64,000 nucleotides of DNA, taken from the NCBI RefSeq assembly GCF_029227915.1, contig NC_079881.1, forward strand, positions 8,308,001-8,372,000, given 5' to 3'. This DNA is from Hydractinia symbiolongicarpus (Eukaryota > Cnidaria > Hydrozoa > Anthoathecata > Hydractiniidae). The notes under the pieces were generated by a model. That model made no database searches, was not told where the DNA came from, and saw nothing but the letters and a program-made list of their open reading frames with translations. Shown piece after piece: positions 39,083 to 49,569 of the stretch (position 1 is the first letter of the stretch; each line of letters begins with the position of its first letter). The position numbers and the translations under genes were made by a program.

Positions 39083-39840
39083 CCCTATTCGGTCCGGGGG
39101 GGGGGCGGATTCCGCCCCCCCCCGGACGGTTTTTTTTTAATAACTCCTGATTGCTTTGTTATATGGCTATGATACTTACTGAGTTTCAACATTTATCTAT
39201 TAGACACCTGCATGCTAATTTTTTAGATCCCATACCTTTCAGAGGCCCAGAGAGATATTGGCCATTACTCGAAACTACCCCTAAAAATCTCTATGAAATC
39301 CTTATAATGGGGAAAATATAATAACTCCTGTTAGGATTATCCTTAGAACTTGAAACTTGCAACACAACTTTGTTTCATCAAGAAGAATCATTTTGAATAA
39401 TTTGAACACGTGACTAATCCGATTTCCCGATTTTGTCGGATTTTACCCGAAAATCGGAAAAAAACGGATTTTCGGGCAATTTTTGGCAATTTTTCATCCG
39501 ATCCATGTAAAAACCGGAAAATATGTTAAATAACTTTTATTTAGCTTTCAGAAACTTTAAACAGAATGTAAAAATTCGCTCTAGAACAAAAGTAATTATA
39601 TTTTAAGCAGATAGTGACATTTTTAACAATTTTCAAGCTTTTGATGACGTCACAGAAAATGTGCTGACGCAAGCAAATTTTTTTTGGCGCCATTTTGTTC
39701 TTTTTGTGACGTGCTATAAGTGTGCCAACTTTGATTCAATTTGAACAACCCCATGAAAAGTTATGGAGGGGGGGGGGCGGAATCCGCCCCCCCCCCCCCC
39801 CCGGTCATAGTATGTTCAAAAAACCCCGGACCGAATAGGG
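39083..39840. mobile_element. piggyBac-like non-autonomous element (TTAA duplication)
   Basis: TTAA|CCCTATTCGGTCCGGGG at the left and CCCCGGACCGAATAGGG|TTAA at the right: perfect 17-bp inverted ends with a TTAA target duplication, the hallmark of piggyBac-type elements. Inside the ends are GC homopolymer-rich subterminal blocks GGCGG(A/G)(A/T)TCCGCC and no ORF. It is inserted in the Tigger-type remnant and is therefore younger. Confidence 0.85.
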
Positions 39841-40805
39841 TTAAAAACAGACCTTAAATTATTCGAGTCAGGAACTTAAAAGAACAATCTATTATAAAAA
39901 ATTTAAAAAAAAAATCTTTTCGTTAATTTAGTTGCTATTATGATATTGATATTTGTTTGTTATTAAAAAAAAAAAGTTATATTACGTTCTATTTAGTTGT
40001 TTTCTTCTTTTTTCGTTTCTAAGTCCAGCACGGTACCCGCTAATTTTAAAAGTTTCACATTAAGTATACAAAATCGCATTTTCTTAAAATTTTGAGCTTA
40101 CATTGCAAAACTTTCCAAAACGCGGACACCTTTAATTAGCGTACACTTTGTTCATGCACCAACGGTGTCCGCTAATTAGAGAGAATACTGTATCCCTCTA
40201 ATGTACCATATGCATGTACAAAAAATTCTATATAAATCTCAAATCTGGATTGTCTCGTTAAAGGTTGGAAGGAGTAATTTAACTACCATTGAGAAGCTCT
40301 TTCTCTGCTCTTTCATTTCAAGCATTTAACCTGCGCCATCCTCCAATGTGGGAACACGACGGGAGACTTTGCCCTCTACAGACCCCGAATGTCCCCGTCT
40401 GTGGACTACCACGTCAGTGGACACTGCATAAAGGAGTATAGGACCATATTTTACATCAATAAATCTACACAACGAAAAATTCAGTGATTCAATGACTTGT
40501 CAAAGGCAAAGAATAAAAATCCTTTGTAAGTTCTGGAATTTAAGGTCACTGAAGATTTTTTAGTTTTTTGGTCATAGACACCAACCATAGACTTCTTCAT
40601 TATAAGGAAAAAATATTTTGTCCACTTCGATTATTAAACACTATTTATTTATTTATTTTTTTACTATAAACCAGTTTAAAGGTGAGCGCAAGCGCAAAAT
40701 GTTGAGAAAGCTATCTATTTGAATTGACGCAAAGGAAGATACCGACAAATAAAAAATCACAATAAGGCTACAAGTAAAAACAAAAATCTCTAATATTTGA
40801 AACTT

Positions 40806-40827
40806 TATTTATTTATTTATTTATTTA
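40806..40827 (-). promoter_or_regulatory. Overlapping AATAAA polyadenylation signals of chitinase
   Basis: On the minus strand the stop TAA merges into (AAAT)n, giving several overlapping AATAAA hexamers within 25 nt of the stop. If used, the 3' UTR would be unusually short. Confidence 0.5.
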
Positions 40828-43122
40828 ACATGCACATGTATCAGCAGGACAATTATTTCGTGCACAGTTAGCAACACACCAGGCATCCATATTACTGTTG
40901 CCTTTCCAAACACCAATGGCGTGACATTTACCACCTGGTCCGCTTGTAACCGGCTTGTTGGTTGGACCCCTTGAAGGAGCCTTTGTTGATGCTTTACTTG
41001 GTGGTCTTGGTCCATGAGTGGGTTCTGGTGGTGGGGTATATCCTCCTAGAGCCTTGGATACAGCTGAGATTAATGGATATTTTCCTTCCCCGCATACGCC
41101 TTTGAAATCATCGAGATCAAGAGCCCAAAACATAGCTCCCATAAGTCCCTTGCCTAAAAAGAAATAGTTACTGACGTCAATTAGGTTTGCATTCTTTCTG
41201 AATGGCAAAGCATTATTTATTATGAAAATATATACAAGCAGAAGTTAGTGAATAGTCAGATACTAGTCGTTAGCCGTTAAAAAATTGACGGAAATTCGCC
41301 TGTCATAGCTGCGCATGCTGCATTTGCTATTTGGTGTATAAATATTTCGTGTCTCTGTGAAACGACTTTCTTTCTTACCCACAGACAGAATAAGGGTATT
41401 ATTAAATTAAAAGAGTTTCATGGTGTACGAGCTTTTTAGAAATATAAGTTTTACGATGCGTCCCTACGTGGTACAGATATGGACCCGCCCCAAAATATTT
41501 TGGACTCAATATCACAAAAGAAAATGTATACCTTTGATTAATGTCTTGACTTTATAAACCAAACTTTCTTGATCGTCATAACCAATCCAATCTTGACCTT
41601 TGTAACCGTACGGAGATTTTACTGCATTGTCCTTCACAACTGTCAAACCCATTTTACAAATTTCATAATAAGACAAGAAACCGGCTTCTCGTGTGTACTG
41701 TCCTTTAGGTGGGTTTTGCCAATCAGCTTTAGGCGCACCTAAGCCGTTATTGCTGGCATCTTTAAGTTTAAAAGCGCGGCCGTAGGTACCCATACCAAGA
41801 GCGATTTTGTTGGCTGGAAAACCTCCTTTGATCCAATAATCCACAGCATATGTTACAGTAAGTTTGTTTCTGTCATCACCAGGAGCTACAAACAAAAGAT
41901 CAGTATAGCTTCACGAAAAGAACATACGTAGTTAAAAGTACAATCTTAAAATCAAATGGAACTCGTACCTCCATCAAAATCCATTGCAGTGTGATGGCCA
42001 GTGACCTTTTCCCAGTTACCGTGTAAATCATAAGCCATTAAATTCAAAATGTCTAGATATTTTGCAATCTTTGGAATTTCATATCCGCCATCGATGGTTT
42101 TAAATCCAGCAGCAACAGCAGCAGTGAGCATCAGTCTTGGTTTTTGTTTCTCTGCAGCGTCTTTGTCAAAAGCATCGATTAATTCTCGACACAATTGAGT
42201 AAACCTTTGTTTATCACCTGGAGGGGAATTACCACGACCACCAGGGTATTCCCAATCCAAATCCAAACCGTCAAATCCCCACTTTCTTAAAAGAGCGACT
42301 GAAGAATCGATGAAAGCTTTTCGGTTGGAATCTGAGTTCACCATAACGGAGAATTTGCCTGTAAAAGAATTTGATCGGAACGATTGGATGAGCGATGGTG
42401 TAGTGGGGTGTGAGAAATCTAGAGGAAAACTGAATGAAGAGGTTGTTTTTATTCTCCTATGATGTTTATGATGTTGTCAACATTTCAACAAAAAAATTAG
42501 GATGATCAAAATATTGCCTATCGAATGTCACCTTTCTACCAAATCTAAATTGATTTTGTCAAATAAGATAGCCTTTTAATTTTAAAAATGTTTTCCTACT
42601 GGTGCCTCCATTCTCGTGGTTCCATCCTCCGACAGCCAACAAAACTTTCAAAGCTGGATTTTGTTGCTTTAAAGCCATCATTCGTGGGTACATCTTATCG
42701 TCATTCCATTCGTACATTTGTAAAGTGTGACCTACATAGAATTGAAGACATTTTAAAAATAGATAGATAAGATTTAAAAATAGATAGATAAATAAGCCAG
42801 AGGAATGCAACTTATTTACCAAACCCAAAAACTTAGTACGTACCTCTACCAATCTTTGCGAACGCGTAGACAACATGTGTACATAACTGCGGATCTAAGT
42901 TCTCAGGAAAAAACTTCATTGGCGGGGGGCGGTATTGCGCCCAATTTGTGTAATAACATACACGAACATAATTGTTGGCGGCCGTAACGGCGCACAAGGT
43001 CAGGAAGATTGCAGTTGTAAGCTAAAAATAAAAAATAGATAAAAAAGAAGTGAAAACGTCGTAGATAACATCACAACAATAGCAATAACAACAACAGAAA
43101 AGTATAATTTTACCTTGATCAT
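40825..43122 (-). CDS. Secreted GH18 chitinase with C-terminal six-cysteine module
   Basis: Glycoside hydrolase family 18 enzyme, predicted to hydrolyse chitin outside the cell. Exons in coding order: 43114-43122, 42844-43021, 42600-42731, 41969-42358, 41532-41885, 40825-41153; 463 residues. Residues 1 to about 20 form a signal peptide ([17 protein letters not shown]), then [13 protein letters not shown] (beta-1), LLAVGGWN (beta-3), and the catalytic DGLDLDWE at residues 136-143 with Glu143 as the acid. [24 protein letters not shown] and [12 protein letters not shown] complete the barrel. A Pro/Thr/Lys linker leads to a roughly 35-residue tail with six cysteines (CHAIGVWKG...DAWC...C.C) in place of a standard chitin-binding peritrophin domain. 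The stop is followed at once by several overlapping AATAAA hexamers, plausible polyadenylation signals. The fifth intron carries one copy of the CTAG-hairpin repeat. All catalytic residues are intact, so activity is likely; the role (digestion, defence or chitin remodelling) cannot be read from sequence. Confidence 0.95.
41264..41402 (-). repeat. CTAG-hairpin repeat copy in chitinase intron
   Basis: ACTAGTCGTTAGCCGTTAAAAAATTGACGG start and AGACAGAATAAGGGTATTATTA end; the hairpin is partly decayed. It occupies the intron 41154-41531. Confidence 0.65.
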
Positions 43123-43785
43123 TTTGTGAAGTTTTCTTTCCAGCTACCTCACCAAGAAACTGTGTAGGAGTTATTCTCCATGCGTATTTATACAAAATAT
43201 AATGTTTACAAATAATATCGTGACGGGGGTAGTGTTGGGTACGTTTCCTTAAGTATAATGGTTATATACCGAATCCCAAGCTATTTTTCCACTAAAAAAA
43301 ATAAAAGTTCGAAATAGCCGACCTTTTATTTTAACTTATTCTTTCCAGTTTTTCTTCAGATGGCCTTTAATACATATTGAGGAAGTGTTTTTAAAAAAAT
43401 GTTTCCACCCGGACTAATTGTTTTTGAACTCTCACCATTTTGAAAAGACGCTGGGTACACCAAAGTAAATTTATAGGACTGTTTAAATAAAGATACAGGG
43501 TAATGCAAAGTAGATGTTTACGCTATTTAATATCGTATTTGAACAAGTGTTCAATTTTCATTTAATAACACTTAAGCTGCCAAAATAATGTATCGTAAAA
43601 AAATTGTTGTCAATATTTCTTTCCATATCTCTGTTTCCTGCACTAAATATTGACTGTACCACATGTTGTTTTTGTCTTGTTTTCCTTGTTTTATTGGTTT
43701 TCGGCATCGTTTATCTCTATAATAGTAGCCTTATTTTGTCTGTCTGTCCGCAAAAAAAAGTGTCGTGCAACAGGAACACGACCAG

Positions 43786-43845
43786 TATTATATATACTAG
43801 TCGTTAACACGGGTTAACACGGGTTAACGACTAGTATATATAATA
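43786..43845. repeat. Perfect 23-bp palindrome from CTAG repeat ends
   Basis: TATTATATATACTAGTCGTT.. and its exact reverse complement flank a 14-nt loop ACGGGTTAACACGG. The left arm adjoins a minus-family body fragment with TCTGTCTGTCCGC at 43737-43751, so two repeat ends face each other. Confidence 0.85.
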
Positions 43846-44190
43846 ACAAATTAACTTGGAAAAGGCGCGATAAGGGGCCTGAAAGAATTCGTTGTATATA
43901 AAAATAACTCTACAGTCATAGCTTGTCTAAATTGCTCTTAAGTTTTTAGAATTTATAAAGGTTCTTTGTAATCTGTGGAATATTCTTATGTCGACATTTT
44001 TATCAATATTGTTATCAAACTTGTCAAAATAAGCAAGTTTAATAATCTATAATAAGTTTATGGCGCTTATCTCTGGGTGCGCTCCTAAGCGAGTATAAAA
44101 AAAGTTTAAAAAAAATAAATGGTGCAGTTTTTTTAAAATGTACTTTTCTTTTTGTGCAATGTTTTAAACAGGTTACCGAAAATTTAATGC

Positions 44191-44250
44191 ACCCTCGTCC
44201 CCAGTGTTATCTCATTTTAAGAAGGCTCAAAATCCTGGGGAGGAGGGTGT
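44191..44250. repeat. Short MITE with CACCCTCGTCCCCAG ends
   Basis: CACCCTCGTCCCCAG and CTGGGGAGGAGGGTG face each other with one mismatch across about 30 bp; same family as 458-499. Confidence 0.65.
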
Positions 44251-44255
44251 ACACT

Positions 44256-44570
44256 CATTATTTTTCATAAGCATACGGGTTTAATTGGGCTTAAGCTCAA
44301 TATGCTTAAGATTTCCCCAATTTGAGCCTGAAATTATGCTTAACGTATGCTTAATTTCAAAACTCATTTCATGGTCTCATACATATTGCGTTTGATATGA
44401 ACACTGCAAACCTCGTCCTTTGTGTGATACTATTTTTTACACTTGATTTGGAAAGAAATGAAAGTGAGGGAAAAAAATTCCGAGGCTGGGAAATATGCTT
44501 AGTATAGGCTTATTTTTTTAAGCATGTGAGCTTAAGTATGCTATAAGCTTTATGCTTATAAAAAATAATG
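44256..44570. mobile_element. 315-bp MITE with CATTATTTTTCATAAGCATA ends
   Basis: Terminal 20 bp pair with the other end at 19 of 20 positions; the interior is full of GCTTAAG/CTTAAGC motifs. No target duplication was confirmed. Confidence 0.6.
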
Positions 44571-45813
44571 CGTGTATTTAATGCGGGTTTTCGTGTTAAA
44601 TTGTCGAGATTTATTTTTCTTCTGAGGTTTTTTAACGATACGTCAGATGATTTCCCGATGGGAAGGCTTTTTTGTTATGTTTTTATAAAATCATCTCGCA
44701 ACGAGCTAAGTAGACACCCGCCAACCCGAAACTTCAAGGGGGATTGGAAAAGTGTCCGACTTAGCGGATTTCCCAGTTAAGCGGAGCTCTCGTGTAAATC
44801 GTACTTTTTGAAAAACGTTCCACTTATCGATATTATGAAAAATAACGTTTAAAAAAGATTTCTTTATTTTAATGGATGCAAATCATTCCCCTTGTCAACT
44901 CGTTTTTGTATTTTGTACTTATTTTTTAATGTTTTCGTTTTCAGCTTTTTATTGCAACCACCAACCCTCCACATCTTAACAAAAAATCTTTTTAAAACAA
45001 AGTTTAGGAAGCATGACGCAATAGCGATTTCTTAATTTTCGAATGTTCACAGTTTGGAATCTTACACATTCAAGGTAAAAATCCTAGTTAAGCGGAGTTT
45101 TTGGTCGAAAAAGGACTCAAAAAGACAGTACGAGTTAACAAATGGTCTGACTTAAAAAATTAATCACCATTATTTTTTTTAAAATTAAAATCATTTTCGT
45201 GGTAAATTTTCTTTATTGCATTGCTGACAATGGTCAGTCTCTGTGATATGAGCAATTTTATCTTAATAAACAGGCCTAAAAATTTAAAATTGCGTAAAAT
45301 TACAAGTAGATTAGCTTAAATAATTCTTCGCAAAAAATCTGTTGTTCTCGAAAAGTTTTTGTTCTTTTTTGTGACGCTGCGGTGCTGGTGACATGGTTTT
45401 TACTATATAAAATCTGGATAAAGTTTTTAAGCTTTTGCCGATATTTGCGCTTTACTGGCTTATCCAATTATTCTCCAGTGCCTCCCCCTTACTTAAATAA
45501 GAAAAAAGTCATGACCCTCTCCCTCAATTAAATATTCCCTCTTCCGCTCTAAAACCTTGAGTAACTCCTTGAAGAAACAGTGAGATTATGGGAAAAAATC
45601 TTTATGTTATACTGTGAACTTGTCGTATAACATTTTTTAAAAAACTTTACAATATTTAAAGTTCTCAAAAACTTTTTATCACGTGACTCCTGATCACATT
45701 AAATTTCTGTTAAATCAACGCAACATTTTTTCCATGCAGAATTTCCATGTAACGTCACTCTTTAACAATGTTCTGCTCACATGACATTGAAACGTTTCGT
45801 AAAGACTTTCGCC

Positions 45814-48800
45814 TTAATTCCACCATGACAATAAACCAAGTCCGGATTCGCTAATCGAAGCCTAGAGAAAATAGATAAACTATTAAGAACGTGATAAGGC
45901 GCGCTTATAAACAGCCATGAAAATATTACGTTGAGGGCACAGACTTTTGTCGCGGCAGTTACTGTTGTTGTTTTAAAACATTTTAAATAAAAAAAATGGC
46001 AATTCTCTGTCCTTCTTTTGTTCCTGTCGAATATCACCCCTATCTTTAATGTCCTGGACCCTATAACGTAACAAATCTTATAAACACCCCCATCCCTCCT
46101 CTTAAAGCCACAGTGACCGCAAATCTATTCCAAGTGTATACAATAAGACGACCGAGTCGTTTAATTGTTGTATTTGGTAGTTTTTATTTCTCCATTTCTT
46201 TTTATTTGCGAAAGTTTTAGAACAAAAAAAGAGGTCTGTTGTAAAAGTATATGCCGCAAGTTTAGCTGGCAAGTATCTTCATATTCTTACAACAAGACGA
46301 GGTATTGCATTGGGATAGAGGTAGATTTTTGTGGTTAGTGTGTTACAAAAAGTTTGTTTAAATTTATTAATGTATGTTGATCACCAGGTGGTTGCTAAGG
46401 GATTGCTAAGGACATTATGAGTTCTAGGCATAAATTACGGACCAGATTTGAAGGAAATATTATTCCAGGAGACTGACGTCATTTCTAATTCCAAAGACGT
46501 CATTTTTAATTCCTAAGATGTCATTTTTAATTCCTAAGATGTCATTATATAAAGATCTTTAAATGCAATATTCTACATATGTAATAGGTTTGATGACAGA
46601 AGTGTCATTAGCTATTTCTGGGAAAACAGATCTTTTTATCTGTACCGGTAGAATAGCAAACTTTCTTGCTATATTTTTAATACAAATATCGTCATTAAAA
46701 TTATTTTTTTAAATATTAAATCAATTTTTGTAGAGAGTGTCGTAGCATCAGTACTAGGTACTTAAAGGGAATTAAAATATATTAAAAACAGGGAAAATCG
46801 CCTATTTTAGGTATGTGTGACTTTGTTAGGGATTTACGGCCCGCGTGTAACACTGCAAAAAAGCTCAAGACTTACTGTGATTGTATACGGAGATTTCTTT
46901 AGTTCCGTAGCTATAGATGATTCACCCTCCCCCGTGGATGGTGGGGCAGGGCCTTCTGGTGTTAGGTCAACAAATTCTTCATCAATTACGCGAATTCTTA
47001 TCTCCTCGTTGATGTCCATGAATAAGTCATGGTTGCCCTCCTCCGTTTCATATTCCCACACCCATAGTTGTTCGGCCTCCACACTGTTGATAAAGTTAAG
47101 AAAGAATATCTACGCTGGAGGGCTGTTACAACAATTCGAATACATAAAATGTTTAAAAAAGCCATGAAAAAAAAGATACAATTTTGACTTCTGTTGTAAA
47201 TACTCATGCGGGATGAGAATATCATCAAAAAAGCCAAGTGAAACTATAATAAAAAATAAAGTTATGGAATAGAACAGGGTTAATTTATGAGTTAAACAAG
47301 GCCTTTGAGTTCAAAGACCAAATTGGGCTAACCCGTAAAAAACGTCACAGGAATTTGCTCGCCGCAACAAAGTGAATAAAAATATACCGCATTTACTTTA
47401 CGTGTTTCCATAGCACGACTTTTTTTGCGCATAAACAGACAAGTAAGGAACAAATTCATGACGGTATCAACACTGAGATAACTGCAACACCGGAGAGCTT
47501 TCACAAAACTCGACAAACATTTTGGTCACTTGAACCGTAATTTTAACAATCAGTAGTCACTGCAATTTTCTAGGTTACCAAAAGCATATCATCGATACAT
47601 TTTCGTGGGAGGAATTCTTGCAAATCCACAGCGATTATCGATACGATTCGCGAAAATTTCTTCCCGCGAAATATACAAAAGCCAAATTTCACTCTTGCGA
47701 AAGAAAACTTAATATTGTCCACATAAACTTGTTCAGTTTATGTGGACAATATATATACATGTGGACAGTCTCATCAAATACATTTCGGCTTTTAAGAATG
47801 TTTGAATATTCAAACTCAGTGGCCTGTCTCTTACTTCTGGTATTTGTGTCATTATTCGTTTTTCTCTTTTCATCGCGAAAATTAATTCCCGCGAAAAAAA
47901 ACTGTAAACACTTGATTCGCGATATTTCTTCTTGCGGAATGAAGAAAAAAAAATTGAAAAGTAATTCTCTAAAATTACTTCCCTTGAGGTACGGAAGAAA
48001 AAACAATTATTGTAACGCTTTTAAAATATAGGTTAGCAAAAAATAAAATGATTAATGTGGAGTGAACCAAGCCATAAGTCCAGTGTAACAGATTCACGAA
48101 AATCACTTACCGCTAACTCCCTCACGACTGCAACTCTTCACTTTACCCATCAATACTTCATCAATAAAAGGTCGAAATACAATGAAGCGAAATGTCACTA
48201 AAGTGTATCAAATACAGTAAAAAAACTTTCACAAATACATGGTCACGCTTGCTACGTTGAGTATCAAATAAAGTAAAAACTTTCATAAATGCATGGTCAT
48301 ACTTCCTACGTTGAGTATTGAATAAAGTAAAAAGCATTCATAAATTAATGGTCACACTTTCTAAATTGCGTATTGAATATAGTGCAGAAGCTGGATTCAG
48401 GCATTCCTTCTGTGGTTAAATTTTGAGAATTTTCCCTAATTCGCTTTCAGTTTTTCTGACCTGCTTCAATCTTGACCTATTTTTCTGACTTTCTCCTAGT
48501 ATATTTTCCAACTTTTTTATGCACGACAAAAGGTTGTTAGAAACATAAACCAGTGTGGTCACTTATTTTCTGAAAGTGAATTCAAGGGCAGAGATTTTAA
48601 TAAAAAAAACCGGTAAATAGTTCCCATAACCTGACGAAATAAAAAAACGAACTTGCACAAAAGATAGATTTAAAAAATTTTTAGAGTTTTTTTAAGGTGT
48701 AAATTCCATTTCCAGGAGTTTCCAAGAGTAGTGGCCAATCTGAAAAACAGTGAAGATTTCTCAGATAGTAAACTTTCTTACCAGGTGTATGAGAGGAACC

Positions 48801-49569
48801 ATCTCCAGGAAGAATGTAAGAATCACCAATCTCGATAATATCAAAGAGTATGATACATAATCCAACATTGTGCACAACCTGAAACACATATAATTTCGAT
48901 AGTTAGAACATGTGTGGTGCTAATATCATGTCTTGCTGGGAGTTGTCATAAAAATAATAAACAAAAAAATACAAGAGATCGTTTCTAAAAAAGTGTAACA
49001 CAGTGTTTTTAGAAAATTATTTAAAGGTGTTTATAAGTACAAAAATTACCAACCTCGTCGACAATAGTAGTCTTCAGCACTAAATTTTATAATTTATATT
49101 TTTCGGTAAAAAAATAGGAAACCACAACGATTAAGCATCTGGTTCGTAATAGACGTCTCCCACCACGAAATGTTTTTAACCCTACAAATTCTTATAAAAA
49201 TCCCCTCCCCTCTCTAATAATTTTTATTAAAATGAGTTTTCAACCGTTCATCTATTAGACATCTCAAGATAACGGAAAATAACTGTCACTACTCGTAATA
49301 AATCGGTTTCAACATATAAGCCTCACACCTCCCATCACCTGAATATATTTATAAAATCTTTCAACTCCACCCTCTCCTCAATTATTTCAACATTACTGCT
49401 TTAACTTTAAAACAAAAGATGGTGAAAACATCATTACTGAACACATGGGATGTTTTACCTTGTTGGCGAATTTCTTGTTAAGTCCAAATTCCAGTGAATC
49501 TCGGATACCATGAACAAAATTGAATGGTTTGATTTGGACGACATCTTTCATTTGCGCCAAAATAAACAT
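45814..49569 (-). CDS. POLR3H: RNA polymerase III subunit RPC8 (RPC25 homologue), complete
   Basis: Stalk subunit of RNA polymerase III; with RPC9 it forms the Rpb7/Rpb4-like stalk used in initiation at tRNA and 5S genes, in the nucleus. Exons in coding order: 49459-49569, 48782-48878, 48111-48197, 47180-47243, 46876-47083, 45814-45861. They total 615 nt, giving 204 residues, the same as the human protein as I recall it. Seen: start [18 protein letters not shown], the Rpb7-N type segment [28 protein letters not shown], an S1-like OB fold ([26 protein letters not shown]), [19 protein letters not shown], and the terminal GLGLLSWW followed by Asn and stop. All introns are GT-AG with consistent phase. 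The last exon is only 16 codons including the stop. Introns contain a 21-bp CRE-like tandem array, a hairpin and a 55-bp tandem array. Oriented like the tepsin gene 3.1 kb upstream, with no sign of co-transcription. Confidence 0.96.
46475..46551. repeat. 21-bp tandem repeat with CRE-like TGACGTCA
   Basis: Units GACGTCATTTCTAATTCCAAA, GACGTCATTTTTAATTCCTAA, GATGTCATTTTTAATTCCTAA and a partial fourth, in the last POLR3H intron. Confidence 0.9.
47330..47446 (-). repeat. Truncated CTAG-hairpin family copy in POLR3H intron
   Basis: CGCCGCAACAAAGTGAATAAAAATAT and CGCATTTACTTTACGTGTTTCC match the repeat interior at 267-440; both ends are poor. Confidence 0.55.
47713..47753. repeat. Perfect 18-bp stem hairpin with 5-nt loop
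   Basis: ATATTGTCCACATAAACT, loop TGTTC, AGTTTATGTGGACAATAT. It lies between direct copies of a TCGCGAAAATTxxTTCCCGCGAAA motif at about 47648 and 47872, in POLR3H intron 47244-48110. Confidence 0.85.
48205..48386. repeat. 55-bp tandem repeat, three units, abutting a POLR3H acceptor
   Basis: Units starting GTATCAAATA(C/A)AGTAAA and ending TACGTTGA at 48205, 48261 and 48315 with a partial fourth. The array ends 8 nt from the start of exon 48111-48197 on the minus strand. Confidence 0.8.

Larger units (their letters stand above)
38580..40190 (+). mobile_element. pogo/Tigger-like transposon, interrupted by a nested insertion
   Basis: Ends CAGTATCTGTCCAATTAACG and TAATTAGAGAGAATACTG, rich in TTAGCGGACAC, with TA on each side at 38578-38579 and 40191-40192, as in Tc1/mariner/pogo elements. 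The interior holds a fragment of a Tigger-type transposase C-terminus (see 38826-39082). The rest of the transposase (DNA-binding and DDE parts) is missing. Confidence 0.8.
43123..45813. other. Intergenic region between chitinase and POLR3H, no gene seen
   Basis: Holds the palindrome at 43786, two MITE-like elements at 44191 and 44256, and pogo-like GTTAAGCGGA motifs near 44750-45100. Longest ORFs are under 75 codons and unrecognised. The chitinase promoter lies at the left end. Confidence 0.6.

Noticed and set aside
44700-45150. Complete pogo/Tigger element suggested by GTTAAGCGGA motifs
   Set aside because: Only scattered motif-like phrases; no paired CAGT/ACTG ends or transposase found.
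47618-48031. 137-codon plus-strand ORF in the POLR3H gene
   Set aside because: It runs across a perfect hairpin and TTCCCGCGAAA repeats, antisense to a POLR3H intron; no family match.
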